Below are positions 26,491-35,757 of a stretch of DNA of 64,000 nucleotides, one piece after another. The translations under genes and the position numbers were made by a program. Source of the stretch: Maribacter arenosus (lineage in GTDB: Bacteria; Bacteroidota; Bacteroidia; Flavobacteriales; Flavobacteriaceae); assembly GCF_014610845.1 (NCBI RefSeq), contig NZ_JABTCG010000004.1:310001-374000 (forward strand), read 5' to 3'. A model generated the notes under the pieces. The model ran no database searches, was not told where the DNA came from, and saw only the letters and a program-made list of their open reading frames with translations. Every line of letters starts with the position of its first letter. Position 1 is the first letter of the stretch.

Positions 26491-27819
26491 CTAGTTTACA
26501 GTTGCTTCTTGGGGTAAGTATTCTAATTCCACGCGTTGACTTGGTTTTAAATATTTGTTTGCAACTGCGGAAATTTCCTCTCTAGTAATCGACTGATAGA
26601 TCTCTATTTCATTATTAATCAGACTAGTATCATTATAAAGCATATGATATCTGGCCAGGGAATTGGCAATGCCAGAAATACTACTATTCGAATTGACGAA
26701 ATTATTTTCAAACTTATTTAGTAATTTTTGATGGTCTTTTTCAGTAATAAGTTCAGATTGAAGTTTGCTAATTTCCTCGTCAATCTCCATCTTCAAATCT
26801 TCCAATGTGGTCTCGCCAACTGGTAGGGCGCCCACCACGTATGCCCCGTAGTCTTCCTGAGAACCGTTAAAGGCAAATACTTGAAGTGCCTTTTTCTTTT
26901 CATCGACCAATTTTTTATAGAGTTTAGAGCTCTTGCCGTCACTTAAATAGGTCGATATCATATCTAATACATAGGCTTCCCTATCGGTCTGCGCAGGGGT
27001 GCGATAGCCTAAGAATATTGCTGGAATTTGTATGTTGGGGTCGTGATATTTGGCCTTAATGGTAGAAACGATAGGGTCTTCTGTAAAGGTGTTTCTTTGA
27101 ATCTCTTTGCCTTTTGGGATGGCACCAAAATATTCCTGGATCTTATTTTTGGTCTTATCTATTTCGATATCCCCAGCAACTACTAAGACCGCATTATTAG
27201 GAACATAATATTTTTTGTTAAACTCTTTAAAATCCTCCAAAGAGGCATTTGCCAAATGTTCCAAAGAACCAATGGTCTGCCAGCGATAAGGATGTTTTTT
27301 GAAAAGGTTAATGTACATTTGTTCCCTCCAACGACCATAAGGTGAATTATCATAGCGCATTCTGCGTTCTTCCTGAACCACTTCACTTTGGGTTTCCACC
27401 CCAATCTTATTAATTACAGGATGCATTAAGCGTTCAGATTCCAACCATAATCCCAATTCCAAATTATTTGAAGGGAAAGACACATAATAATAAGTTCGAT
27501 CTTGAGTGGTATTTGCATTCATTTGGCCACCTCTGGAAGAAACTATTTTGCGCCACTCACCTCTTGCAATATTTTCGGTGCCTTCAAATAACAAATGCTC
27601 AAAAAAGTGGGCAAATCCTGTTTTTTCAGGATTCTCATCCTTAGCGCCAACATGGTACATTACCGATGTGGTAACCACGGGGGCATTATTGTCTTGATGT
27701 AAGATAACATGGAGTCCGTTATCAAGATCGTATTCCTCATAGGAAACTTTTTGGGCTAAGGTCGTTGACATAGATAACAATGCAAACAGGCCTATTATAT
27801 GGGAAGTTCTTAATCGCAT
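26491..27819 (-). CDS. M16-family zinc peptidase, catalytic subunit
   Basis: A 442-residue secreted protease with signal MRLRTSHIIGLFALLSMSTTLAQ. The inverted zinc motif is H71-F-F-E-H75 (GFAHFFEHLLFEGTENI) and the third ligand is a glutamate about 75 residues on (SEVVQEERR). Y/R substrate residues lie near the C-terminus of the second half. It is paired with the next gene, 5 bases away, the usual two-gene arrangement of bacterial M16B proteases that degrade peptides in the envelope. Confidence 0.9.
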   Translation of the reverse strand: MRLRTSHIIGLFALLSMSTTLAQKVSYEEYDLDNGLHVILHQDNNAPVVTTSVMYHVGAKDENPEKTGFAHFFEHLLFEGTENIARGEWRKIVSSRGGQMNANTTQDRTYYYVSFPSNNLELGLWLESERLMHPVINKIGVETQSEVVQEERRMRYDNSPYGRWREQMYINLFKKHPYRWQTIGSLEHLANASLEDFKEFNKKYYVPNNAVLVVAGDIEIDKTKNKIQEYFGAIPKGKEIQRNTFTEDPIVSTIKAKYHDPNIQIPAIFLGYRTPAQTDREAYVLDMISTYLSDGKSSKLYKKLVDEKKKALQVFAFNGSQEDYGAYVVGALPVGETTLEDLKMEIDEEISKLQSELITEKDHQKLLNKFENNFVNSNSSISGIANSLARYHMLYNDTSLINNEIEIYQSITREEISAVANKYLKPSQRVELEYLPQEATVN

Positions 27820-27986
27820 AGGATAGTATTTTCTTCAGTTTAAAAGTATTACCTTTTTATAATTTGATTTGCTAATATAAATTTTTCAATATAAGCGTAG
27901 TACAACGGATTGGTCTTTAACAAGAATTTAAGGCCTGATTGAAATTATATTGTTTATTTTAAGGTATTAAAAACGAATTTTGTGCA

Positions 27987-28442
27987 ATGAAGAATTATGC
28001 CTTGCCCATTCGATTTGGAATTGCGACTAGTGGTTGCTTGATTGCTTATTTTTTGATTTTGTCATTGTTCTTTTTACATACCAACGTTTTTTTTAGCATT
28101 TTTAATAGTGTAATCACAGGTTTTGGCATCTATGAGACTATAAAAATCTTTAAGATAAGAGAGGGGGTTAATTTTAATTATGGCAGAGGATTTACTGCAG
28201 GGTTGGTCACAGGAAGTGTTGCAACTATAATTTTTACGATCTTTTTTGCATTTTATGCAACAGAGATCAACACAGATTTTTTAAAGGAATTATCAGCAGC
28301 GTGGTTTGGTGAGTACAACAATTTCGAGGCCATAGTTTTTTTCACAGTCGCCATCATGGGTTTCTCTACGACCATAGTACTTACCCTTGCTTTTATGCAA
28401 CTATTTAAATCCAGTACTGGCCTAAAGAAAAAATCTTCCTAA
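27987..28442 (+). CDS. DUF4199 membrane protein
   Basis: A 151-residue protein with four hydrophobic segments (RFGIATSGCLIAYFLILSLFF; VFFSIFNSVITGFGIYETIKIFK; RGFTAGLVTGSVATIIFTIFFAFY; IVFFTVAIMGFSTTIVLTLAFM). The IKIFKIRE...NFNYGRGFTAGLVTG centre is the DUF4199 signature. Function unknown. Confidence 0.78.
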   Translation: MKNYALPIRFGIATSGCLIAYFLILSLFFLHTNVFFSIFNSVITGFGIYETIKIFKIREGVNFNYGRGFTAGLVTGSVATIIFTIFFAFYATEINTDFLKELSAAWFGEYNNFEAIVFFTVAIMGFSTTIVLTLAFMQLFKSSTGLKKKSS

Positions 28443-28458
28443 AAACCTTTAAAAACGC

Positions 28459-28488
28459 TTGTAGATTTGGCATTTAGCAGTATATTTG
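28459..28488 (+). promoter_or_regulatory. Promoter of rplU-rpmA
   Basis: A TTG at 28459-28461, a 19-base spacer and an exact -7 box TATATTTG at 28481-28488. The leader to rplU would be about 43 bases. Confidence 0.7.
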
Positions 28489-28537
28489 CACCCGCCTATT
28501 TAAAAAAATGGGCCTAAATTAAACTAATATATACGCT

Positions 28538-29251
28538 ATGTATGCAATTGTAGAGATGGCAGGGCAGCAATTCAAAGTTGCGAAAGACCAAAAAGTATAT
28601 GTTCACCGTTTACAGACAGAAGAAGGAAAAAAGGTAACCTTTGATAATGTACTTCTTTTGGATGATGGTAAGAACGTTACTGTTGGCGCCCCGGCTATAG
28701 ACGGAGCCGCTGTAGAGGCAAAAGTCATTAAACACCTGAAGGGTGACAAGGTTATCGTTTTCAAGAAGAAAAGACGTAAAGGATATACTGTAAAGAATGG
28801 CCATCGTCAATCATTGACTGAAATCATTGTTGAAAGCATTATTGCTACTGGTGCTAAAAAATCGGCACCGGCAAAAGCAAAGCCAGAACCAAAAGCAAAG
28901 GTTGAAGCAAAGGTGAAAGCTGAACCCAAACAAACTGCTGTCAAAGTAGAGGCACCCAAGAAAGCAGCTCCTAAAGAAGCAGCACCGAAGAAGGCAGCAC
29001 CCAAGAAAGCCGATGATTTAAAAAAGGTTGAAGGTATTGGACCAAAAATAGCGGAAACCTTAATCGCTGCAGGCATTTCCACTTTTGCTGAATTGGCGAA
29101 ATCAAAGCCAGCGAAGATCGCTGAGATAATAGCTGATGTTCGTGGCAACCATGTAACCGATACGTGGCCAGCACAAGCCAAATTGGCTGCCGATGGCAAA
29201 TGGGATGAGTTGAAGAAATGGCAAGACGAACTAGACGGTGGTAAAGCTTAA
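28538..29251 (+). CDS. rplU: Ribosomal protein bL21 with C-terminal helix-hairpin-helix extension
   Basis: A 237-residue protein, more than twice the usual bL21 length. Residues 1-103 are standard L21 (MYAIVEMAGQQFKVAKDQKV; KVIVFKKKRRKGYTVKNGHRQ). Residues 104-158 are a Lys/Ala/Pro-rich linker with repeated KAAPK units. Residues 159-237 form a helix-hairpin-helix-type domain (DDLKKVEGIGPKIAETLIAAGISTFAELAK). It belongs to the 50S subunit and is followed 41 bases later by rpmA. The frame is open throughout with no stop at the usual L21 end, so the fusion is genuine. Confidence 0.95.
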   Translation: MYAIVEMAGQQFKVAKDQKVYVHRLQTEEGKKVTFDNVLLLDDGKNVTVGAPAIDGAAVEAKVIKHLKGDKVIVFKKKRRKGYTVKNGHRQSLTEIIVESIIATGAKKSAPAKAKPEPKAKVEAKVKAEPKQTAVKVEAPKKAAPKEAAPKKAAPKKADDLKKVEGIGPKIAETLIAAGISTFAELAKSKPAKIAEIIADVRGNHVTDTWPAQAKLAADGKWDELKKWQDELDGGKA

Positions 29252-29292
29252 TTGCAATACCCTTATGTATAACAAAATAAAAACCGAAAAAA

Positions 29293-29553
29293 ATGGCTCA
29301 CAAGAAAGGTGTAGGTAGTTCAAAAAACGGTAGGGAATCAGAATCGAAACGCTTAGGTGTCAAGATTTTTGGTGGCCAAGCTGCCATAGCAGGAAATATA
29401 ATCGTAAGACAACGCGGTACTAAACATAATCCTGGAGATAATGTTTATGCAGGTAAAGATCATACATTGCACGCAAAAGTAGACGGGATGGTAAAATTCG
29501 AAAAGAAATCAGGAGGAAAATCCTACGTTTCGATAGAACCTTTCGAGGCTTAA
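29293..29553 (+). CDS. rpmA: Ribosomal protein bL27
   Basis: An 86-residue protein starting [19 protein letters not shown]. The [17 protein letters not shown] block is diagnostic. The N-terminal tail reaches the peptidyl-transferase centre. There is no Firmicutes-type cleavable N-extension. It is in the rplU operon. Confidence 0.97.
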   Translation: MAHKKGVGSSKNGRESESKRLGVKIFGGQAAIAGNIIVRQRGTKHNPGDNVYAGKDHTLHAKVDGMVKFEKKSGGKSYVSIEPFEA

Positions 29554-29576
29554 AAAGTTTTACCTTATCATATAGA

Positions 29577-29607
29577 AAACCCCTTCCGTTATTGGAGGGG
29601 GTTTTTA
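29577..29607 (+). terminator. Intrinsic terminator after rpmA
   Basis: Stem AAAACCCCTTCC/GGAGGGGGTTTTT with a short loop and T-rich tail, about 25 bases past the stop. Confidence 0.88.
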
Positions 29608-29623
29608 TTTTACGTCAAACAAC

Positions 29624-30151
29624 CTATAATAGTCTTTCACCAATTTCCACCCAGGAATCCGCCCGTTCAAATCCATTACTATTAACATTGTGGGGTGAGG
29701 TAAATAAAATAGACCTTCCTTTAAAATGTTCCAAATTATAACTGCGATCATCAATCAATACATCGCCTTGTAATATATGTTTGTCCCCACATAAAATTCT
29801 TTTCCTCCATGGTATAAAGGGAAAATAGAGATCCAGCCATTCGCTTTTCTCTTTTAGGGAGTTTGGAAACTGCATTGCTGCCGATGCGATATAAACCTCA
29901 TATTTCTCGGACAGTTCTTTTAAAATAGTCTGACTGTCCATAATGGGTTTTAAGTTCCGAAAAAAGCCCTCTCTTCTTGCATGGTTTCGAATACTCTCTT
30001 GATGCTCCTTTGGAACCTTCTGCCAAACCTCATGGCCCAAACATATTTCAGTATTGAGATTTTGGTTGAATTCCGCGTTGTAGATTTCTATATGGGCAAG
30101 GTAGGTGTCCGCAATAACCTCGTCCATATCAACAAATATTGTCATATTCAA
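29624..30151 (-). CDS. 5'(3')-deoxyribonucleotidase-like HAD phosphatase
   Basis: A 175-residue HAD enzyme of the NT5C type. The nucleophile motif is FVDMDEVIAD near the N-terminus, and the C-terminal acidic motif is LIDDRSYNLEHFKG. It would dephosphorylate (deoxy)nucleoside monophosphates in the cytoplasm. Two ATGs (30151 and 30145) are possible starts. It is convergent with rpmA. Confidence 0.85.
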   Translation of the reverse strand: MNMTIFVDMDEVIADTYLAHIEIYNAEFNQNLNTEICLGHEVWQKVPKEHQESIRNHARREGFFRNLKPIMDSQTILKELSEKYEVYIASAAMQFPNSLKEKSEWLDLYFPFIPWRKRILCGDKHILQGDVLIDDRSYNLEHFKGRSILFTSPHNVNSNGFERADSWVEIGERLL

Positions 30152-30411
30152 AAATTTTCTACGAAGTACTAAAAAAATGTCCTGAACCGAAAATGATTTT
30201 TCGTAAGACCATCGATTAGTAAAAGTCTAAAGTTACAAATAGCAATCGCAAAATGATATGCTATGGGAAGTAATTAGCTTGTATTCAAAGACTTTAAGTG
30301 AAAAAGGATAGTAAAAAAATAGATGCTCCCTTTAAAATAGGATGAAGAATCCGTACCACATATTAACAAATTCTTATAGTTCGCCTAGATCAAATTGCGG
30401 ACATTGCGATA

Positions 30412-30419
30412 TATCTTTG
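30412..30419 (+). promoter_or_regulatory. -7 promoter box for the SYLF gene
   Basis: TATCTTTG, an exact match, 26 bases before the ATG at 30446. The rest of 30152-30445 shows no gene. Confidence 0.55.
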
Positions 30420-30445
30420 TACCATAATTATAAAAAAGACATCAT

Positions 30446-30976
30446 ATGAAAGTGTTCAAATCGATATTGGTTCTGTGCCTATTAATGCTGGTTTCTTCAG
30501 CAATAGGACAAACACAAAAGGATAATAAACTTATAGAGGATGCTAAAACAGCAAAAGAGACCTTATTAAAAACGGATTCGTCCCTTGAACGGTTTTTTAA
30601 AAAATCAGCGGGATTTGTAATTTTTCCAAATGTGGGTAAAGGCGGGTTCATTATAGGTGGTGCTTCTGGTAACGGGGTGGTCTACGAAAAAAGTAAGGCC
30701 ATCGGAATGGCCGATCTTAAGAAATTGAATATAGGATTACAAGCTGGTGGTCAGGCAATTATCGAAGTCATCTTTTTTGAAACGTCGGTGGATTTAGATC
30801 GGTTTAAAGCCGGTAAATTTGAATTCGCGGCGGAAGCCTCTGCGGTCGCTTTAAAATCTGGTATAGCCGTTAACGCGAAATACAAAGACGGCGTCGCGGT
30901 ATTTGCACTGCCCAAAGCGGGCTTAATGGCCGATGCCTCTGTTGGAGGACAAAAATTCAGCTACCATCCATTTTAA
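30446..30976 (+). CDS. SYLF/YSC84-type lipid-binding protein
   Basis: A 176-residue secreted protein with signal MKVFKSILVLCLLMLVSSAIG. The SYLF/YSC84 domain shows in SAGFVIFPNVGKGGFIIGGASGNGVVYEKSKAIG, LNIGLQAGGQAIIEVIFFE and GVAVFALPKAGLMADASVGGQKFSY. SYLF domains bind membrane lipids. It is a single-gene unit bounded by a promoter box and a terminator. Confidence 0.88.
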   Translation: MKVFKSILVLCLLMLVSSAIGQTQKDNKLIEDAKTAKETLLKTDSSLERFFKKSAGFVIFPNVGKGGFIIGGASGNGVVYEKSKAIGMADLKKLNIGLQAGGQAIIEVIFFETSVDLDRFKAGKFEFAAEASAVALKSGIAVNAKYKDGVAVFALPKAGLMADASVGGQKFSYHPF

Positions 30977-30999
30977 TGTATCGACTTAAAGGTCCATAA

Positions 31000-31030
31000 T
31001 AAAACCCTTGTTCAATGAACAAGGGTTTTA
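31000..31030 (+). terminator. Intrinsic terminator after the SYLF gene
   Basis: AAAACCCTTGTTC and GAACAAGGGTTTTA form a long perfect stem with a tiny loop. Confidence 0.85.
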
Positions 31031-31383
31031 TGTTCGCTGTATCCTAAATATTTAGATAGAATTGTGTATATCTAATGCTCCTTTTGTACTTAGAGTTAGA
31101 ACGCAGGCACGATATAAACAAATACCGGTTTTTTATGGGAACCAAAGACTTTTGAGTCAATAAGTGGGCTTCCTGAATTTAAAATAAGTGATTGTCGACT
31201 TTTTTATCGCATCCCAAATAAGGTTCGTTTTATTGTACCGTCTTTTTTGCTACCCTCAGTTCTGAAAAATGGTATTATTAAACTACTATTATACCAATAA
31301 AAAGAAATCGTTCTGATATTATTTCAAAAATCCTTATTTTACAGAAACAATATCAACATAAATTCAACGCATCCGCCAAAACC
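31031..31383. other. Intergenic stretch without recognised gene
   Basis: About 350 A+T-rich bases before the GH13 gene. All frames are broken by stops, I see no family remnant, and there is no perfect -7 box close to the start codon. Confidence 0.5.
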
Positions 31384-33132
31384 ATGAAAAGTAGGACGGC
31401 CCCTGTAGCGTTCCTTCGAATGCTAAATAGTGTATACAATAAAAAGCAAAAGCCGAGTACTGCTGGGGAAACTACCCAATCGAATAAAAGTTGGTGGAAA
31501 GAGGGTATCCTTTACCAAATCTACCTCCAGAGTTTTAAGGATACCGACGGTGACGGTTTTGGTGACCTTAATGGAGTTGTCGAGAAATTGGACTATCTCA
31601 AAAGCATTGGCATCACTATGGTATGGATAACCCCTTTCCTAGAATCCCCCATGGTCGACAATGGCTATGACGTGAGCGATTACAAAGCCATACACCCCCG
31701 TTACGGTACTATGGAAGATTTTGACAGGATGATTTACGGTCTGCACGAACGGGAAATCAAGTTTGTACTCGATATGGTCGTAAACCATAGTAGCGATCAG
31801 CATAAATGGTTTAAAGGGGCAAGTAGTTCAAGGGACAACGAGTACTACGACTACTACCATTGGTGGCCTGCCGAAAAGGGTGAACCACCTTATAGGCATA
31901 GTTTGTTCGACCCTGAGGGCGGTTGGGATTATGTCGAAGCGGTCGACGCATATTATCTGCACACGTTTACGGGGAATCAGCCCGACTTAAATTGGGAGAA
32001 CCCCAAAGTTCGTCAAGAAGTCTATGACATCATGAAATTTTGGGCCGAAAAAGGGGTAGACGGCTTTCGTATGGATGCCTTTCAATTTGTAAGTAAGGAC
32101 ACTACTTGGCCGGAGTTTCCTGAAGGACACGAAAAAGATTATGTCAAATGGTACGGTCTACGTCCTGAATTGCACGGGTATTTAAATGAAATGTACAATA
32201 AAATCATAGGAAAATATAATGTATTTGCGGTTGCCGAAGGAACTGGAAGCACTTTCGAGGATGCCCATAATCTAGTAGATTCAGACCGCAACGAACTTCA
32301 AATGGCCTATCACTTCGATGCCGTGAATCTGTCCCAAACACCTAAAGGATACTCCCTATTGGATTTTAAGGGAGTTTTTTCAAAATGGGACAATGCGTTT
32401 TCCGAAAAAGGGTGGTTAGCCATTTATCTATCCAACCATGACAATGCCCGTTTGGTATCCCGGTTCGGTAATGACAGTGACGATTTTAGAACGGTATCCA
32501 CCCAATTATTGAACACTTTCTTAATGAGCATGCGTGGTACGCCTTATCTCTACTACGGGGATGAAATCGGCATGACCAACATCGATATGCCCAACATCGA
32601 AGAATATACCGACATTGAGGCCCAAGGTAAATATCAGAGCGCCTTAAAGGCCGGTGCCGATATGGAAGAGTTCATAAATACACTCAACTACAATTCCCGA
32701 GAGAACGGACGTACGCCGATGCAGTGGGATGCATCCGAAAACGCAGGTTTCACCACGGGCGACCCATGGCGCCGTGTCAATCCGAACTATACTGAAATAA
32801 ATGTAGCCAAGCAGAAAACAGACCCTAATTCCGTGCTTTCGCACTTTAAACGTATGACCGAAGTACGCAAAAAAAATCCGGTCCTGGTCTATGGAGATTA
32901 TACCCTGTTGCTTCCGGAACACGAACAGGTCTATGCCTTTGCCCGCGAGTTGGATGAGGACAAAATATTGGTACTCCTTAATTTTTCCGAATCTGAATCC
33001 GAAATAGAGTTAGTTGAACTGCAAGGGCTGACATCTGAAAAAGTTGTCATCGACAATTATGAAGGTACTGCTGTTGAAGGTACTTGCATAACCCTAAGAC
33101 CATACCAAGCCATACTGTTTTCATTGGGTTGA
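31384..33132 (+). CDS. GH13 alpha-glucosidase/oligo-1,6-glucosidase-like enzyme
   Basis: A 582-residue alpha-amylase-superfamily enzyme. WWKEGILYQIYLQSFKDTDGDGFGDLNG is the classical opening. Catalytic residues are D231 (DGFRMDAF), E285 (VFAVAEGTGS) and D353 (SNHDNARL); NHSSDQHKWF and GTPYLYYGDEIGM are further family blocks. There is no signal peptide, so it should act in the cytoplasm on maltose- or isomaltose-type oligosaccharides. A second ATG at 31420 is a possible start. It stands alone, without a Sus-type transporter, and has a decayed AraC-type HTH downstream. It looks more G+C-rich than the flanking spacers. Confidence 0.9.
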   Translation: MKSRTAPVAFLRMLNSVYNKKQKPSTAGETTQSNKSWWKEGILYQIYLQSFKDTDGDGFGDLNGVVEKLDYLKSIGITMVWITPFLESPMVDNGYDVSDYKAIHPRYGTMEDFDRMIYGLHEREIKFVLDMVVNHSSDQHKWFKGASSSRDNEYYDYYHWWPAEKGEPPYRHSLFDPEGGWDYVEAVDAYYLHTFTGNQPDLNWENPKVRQEVYDIMKFWAEKGVDGFRMDAFQFVSKDTTWPEFPEGHEKDYVKWYGLRPELHGYLNEMYNKIIGKYNVFAVAEGTGSTFEDAHNLVDSDRNELQMAYHFDAVNLSQTPKGYSLLDFKGVFSKWDNAFSEKGWLAIYLSNHDNARLVSRFGNDSDDFRTVSTQLLNTFLMSMRGTPYLYYGDEIGMTNIDMPNIEEYTDIEAQGKYQSALKAGADMEEFINTLNYNSRENGRTPMQWDASENAGFTTGDPWRRVNPNYTEINVAKQKTDPNSVLSHFKRMTEVRKKNPVLVYGDYTLLLPEHEQVYAFARELDEDKILVLLNFSESESEIELVELQGLTSEKVVIDNYEGTAVEGTCITLRPYQAILFSLG

Positions 33133-33250
33133 CCAATTCTTCAATCAAAAAAATGGAACCTATTGGTCATTTACCAACCCAAAAAACGTTTTAAAAATTT
33201 CAGGTTGGCTTTAAATACTTTTTCAACACGACCTTAATAGTTATGATAAA

Positions 33251-33430
33251 AACATTCCATTTTACAAAGCCTTGGAAATGTTGGAAAATAGCAACAAGAA
33301 TATTTCAGGGATTGTGTATTCAATAGGCCTAGCGAGTAGAAGCTACTTTTCCAAGATCTTTAGTAAAAATTCGGTCAGCCTCCTACTGAATATAGAGAGT
33401 TACTCTCAGATTCTAACGTCGTCTTAACAA
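33251..33430 (+). pseudogene. AraC-type DNA-binding domain relic with frameshift
   Basis: The plus strand reads ALEMLENSNKNISGIVYSIGLASRSYFSKIFSKN, the second helix-turn-helix of an AraC/XylS domain (compare the usual IsEIAyxvGFxsxsyFsrxFkkxfG). The frame is then lost; restoring one T after position 33370 gives FGQPPTEYREL, the canonical end of the domain. No start codon or upstream body remains within this spacer. It is the decayed 3' end of a regulator gene, possibly once linked to the GH13 gene. Confidence 0.75.
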
Positions 33431-33596
33431 AGTTAAAAAGACATATGTATATCCCTTCAAACGGTCATTTTATAGTTCTTATTTAAGAACTTGTCCGGCC
33501 TTATCACAAAGTGTTCCGAACGCGGTTTCTTTTAGTATTCTAATTAATTTGCCAATTGTGCTATATGTATAGTTTTCTGTATTAAAACGAAAACAA

Positions 33597-33626
33597 AAAG
33601 ACCCTTACATCTCTGTAAGGGTCTTT
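33597..33626 (-). terminator. Terminator downstream of ahcY
   Basis: AAAAGACCCTTACA and TGTAAGGGTCTTTT make a strong stem with T-rich flanks. It is about 85 bases past the ahcY stop and reads as a terminator on either strand. Confidence 0.8.
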
Positions 33627-33710
33627 TGTCTTGCTTCTCTTATCCAAAAGTAAAGCGGTCTACTCTTCGGCTGCCATGCCCGAGTCAGGTGGGCGCTTAA
33701 GGTAATAACG

Positions 33711-35027
33711 TTAATACCTATAATAGTCTGGCTTAAAAGGTCCTTTTACGGTAACACCGATATATTCCGCTTGGTCTTCACGAAGTTCCGTAAGTTCGGC
33801 TCCCAATCGTGACAAGTGCAATTTAGCCACTTTTTCGTCTAGGTGTTTGGGTAGCATATATACTTTGTTTTCATAAGCACCACTGTTTTTCCAAAGCTCA
33901 ATCTGTGCCAATGTTTGGTTGGTAAAGGAGTTGCTCATCACAAAACTTGGATGCCCCGTGGCACAGCCCAAATTTACTAAACGCCCTTCTGCCAGGATGA
34001 TAACGTCTTTGCCATCAATGGTGTATTTATCAACCTGTGGTTTTATCTCATCTTTCGTATTGCCATAGTTTTTATTTAACCAGGCCATATCGATTTCATT
34101 GTCAAAATGCCCGATATTACAAACGATTACCTTATCACGCATGGCTTTGAAATGTTTTGATCTTATAATGTCTTTGTTTCCTGTGGTCGTAATTACGATA
34201 TCGGCATTGCCAACAACGGTCTCAAGCCGTTTTACCTCAAAGCCATCCATACAAGCCTGTAGGGCACAAATGGGATCGATTTCTGTAACCGTGACGATAG
34301 AACCAGCGCCTTTAAATGAGGCAGCCGTACCTTTGCCTACATCACCATACCCGGCGACCACGACGCGTTTACCTGCCAACATGGTGTCAGTAGCCCTACG
34401 GACAGCATCAACGGCACTCTCTCGACAGCCATATTTATTGTCAAATTTTGATTTGGTGACAGAATCATTCACATTAATGACCGGCATTGGTAAGGTGCCT
34501 TTTTTCACCCTTTCATACAAACGGTGTACCCCGGTCGTCGTCTCTTCAGAAATCCCTTTTATCCCAGATGTAAGTTCAGGAAACTGATCTAAAACCATAT
34601 TGGTCAAATCCCCACCATCGTCCAAAATCATATTCAATGGTTTGCGATCTTTACCAAAAAACAAGGTTTGCTCAATGCACCAATCAAATTCCTTTTCGCT
34701 CATTCCCTTCCACGCATATACAGGAATGCCAGCAGCAGCTATAGCGGCGGCGGCATGGTCTTGGGTCGAGAAGATATTACATGAGCTCCAGGTAACCTCT
34801 GCGCCGAGGGCCACTAAAGTCTCGATCAAGACCGCTGTTTGTATGGTCATATGCAAACAACCAGCGATCCGGGCACCTTTAAGGGGTTGTTCATCCTTAT
34901 ATTCTTCACGCAGTGCCATTAGACCTGGCATTTCTGCCTCAGCCAATATAATTTCTTTTCTTCCCCAATCCGCTAGGGTAATGTCTTTGACCTTATAAGG
35001 TACATATGAAACAGTTTTGGTCGCCAT
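33711..35027 (-). CDS. ahcY: Adenosylhomocysteinase
   Basis: A 438-residue NAD-dependent enzyme that hydrolyses S-adenosylhomocysteine to adenosine and homocysteine. It shows [16 protein letters not shown], the NAD-binding [14 protein letters not shown], the DGGDLTNM region and the C-terminal KPDYYRY. It has its own -7 promoter box. It is divergent from the PPTase gene. Confidence 0.97.
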   Translation of the reverse strand: MATKTVSYVPYKVKDITLADWGRKEIILAEAEMPGLMALREEYKDEQPLKGARIAGCLHMTIQTAVLIETLVALGAEVTWSSCNIFSTQDHAAAAIAAAGIPVYAWKGMSEKEFDWCIEQTLFFGKDRKPLNMILDDGGDLTNMVLDQFPELTSGIKGISEETTTGVHRLYERVKKGTLPMPVINVNDSVTKSKFDNKYGCRESAVDAVRRATDTMLAGKRVVVAGYGDVGKGTAASFKGAGSIVTVTEIDPICALQACMDGFEVKRLETVVGNADIVITTTGNKDIIRSKHFKAMRDKVIVCNIGHFDNEIDMAWLNKNYGNTKDEIKPQVDKYTIDGKDVIILAEGRLVNLGCATGHPSFVMSNSFTNQTLAQIELWKNSGAYENKVYMLPKHLDEKVAKLHLSRLGAELTELREDQAEYIGVTVKGPFKPDYYRY

Positions 35028-35081
35028 ATCCTTTTTTCTTTTTACTTTCGTTGTTAACTATTGCTCTTTTTTTTAGATTGG

Positions 35082-35089
35082 CAAAGTTA
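35082..35089 (-). promoter_or_regulatory. -7 promoter box for ahcY
   Basis: On the minus strand TAACTTTG, an exact match, about 55 bases before the ahcY ATG. A possible TTG -33 element lies 16 bases further upstream (35106-35108 on the plus strand). Confidence 0.55.
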
Positions 35090-35109
35090 CGAATATCCTA
35101 AATAACAAC

Positions 35110-35742
35110 ATGCCTCTTTATAAGACAATACAGGTTACCCAGACCATTAAAGTATATATTTGGAAAATCGAAGAATCTGAAAAGGTACTTTCAAAAGGAA
35201 TTCAACTTACAGATCACTGCCAAAACCGTATGGACGGAATGAAATCCGAATTACATCGGAAGGGCTTTTTAAGTATTCGACATTTAATGGCAGAGGCAGG
35301 GTACGAGGATAAGGACCTTTTTTATGATAAAGCAGGGAAACCCCATTTACATGATGGTGCGCATATCAGTATTACCCATTCACATCAATTTACGGGGATT
35401 ATTGTTAGTGCGGTCAGTGAGGTAGGTATCGATATTGAAATGCAACGTGGATTAATTACCCGCATAGCCCATAAATTCACCCCTACCGAAGCCTATGGCC
35501 ATATTAGTGACAATAATGACCTTGTCCGAAAATATACCATCGTCTGGGGTTGCAAGGAATCACTGTATAAAATCTATGCCACTGTCGGACTGAGTTTTTT
35601 AAACCATATCTACATAAATGATTTTGAATTTTCGGACCAAATCATTGAAGGCGAGGTACATTATGAAGGTGACACTACCTATTATGAATTGAAATATTTG
35701 GAATTTGAAGGCTTTACCTGCGTTTATGCGGTTAAGAAATAA
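35110..35742 (+). CDS. 4'-phosphopantetheinyl transferase superfamily protein
   Basis: A 210-residue protein with HISITHSHQFTGIIVSA, the magnesium-binding VGIDIE and the WGCKESLYKIYAT motif of Sfp-type transferases. These load the phosphopantetheine arm of CoA onto carrier proteins. The first gene of a close run, 15 bases before the thiamine-binding protein gene. No carrier protein or PKS/NRPS gene is in the window. Confidence 0.88.
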   Translation: MPLYKTIQVTQTIKVYIWKIEESEKVLSKGIQLTDHCQNRMDGMKSELHRKGFLSIRHLMAEAGYEDKDLFYDKAGKPHLHDGAHISITHSHQFTGIIVSAVSEVGIDIEMQRGLITRIAHKFTPTEAYGHISDNNDLVRKYTIVWGCKESLYKIYATVGLSFLNHIYINDFEFSDQIIEGEVHYEGDTTYYELKYLEFEGFTCVYAVKK

Positions 35743-35757
35743 GAATGAATTAGAACC

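Noticed and set aside
28840-29020. The Lys/Ala/Pro run in rplU as a sign of frameshift or repeat expansion
   Set aside because: The frame stays open into a well-formed HhH domain; this is a low-complexity linker, not a break.
30977-31383. Possible small gene or RNA before the GH13 gene
   Set aside because: All frames have stops, and no promoter box or conserved structure is visible beyond the terminator at 31000-31030.
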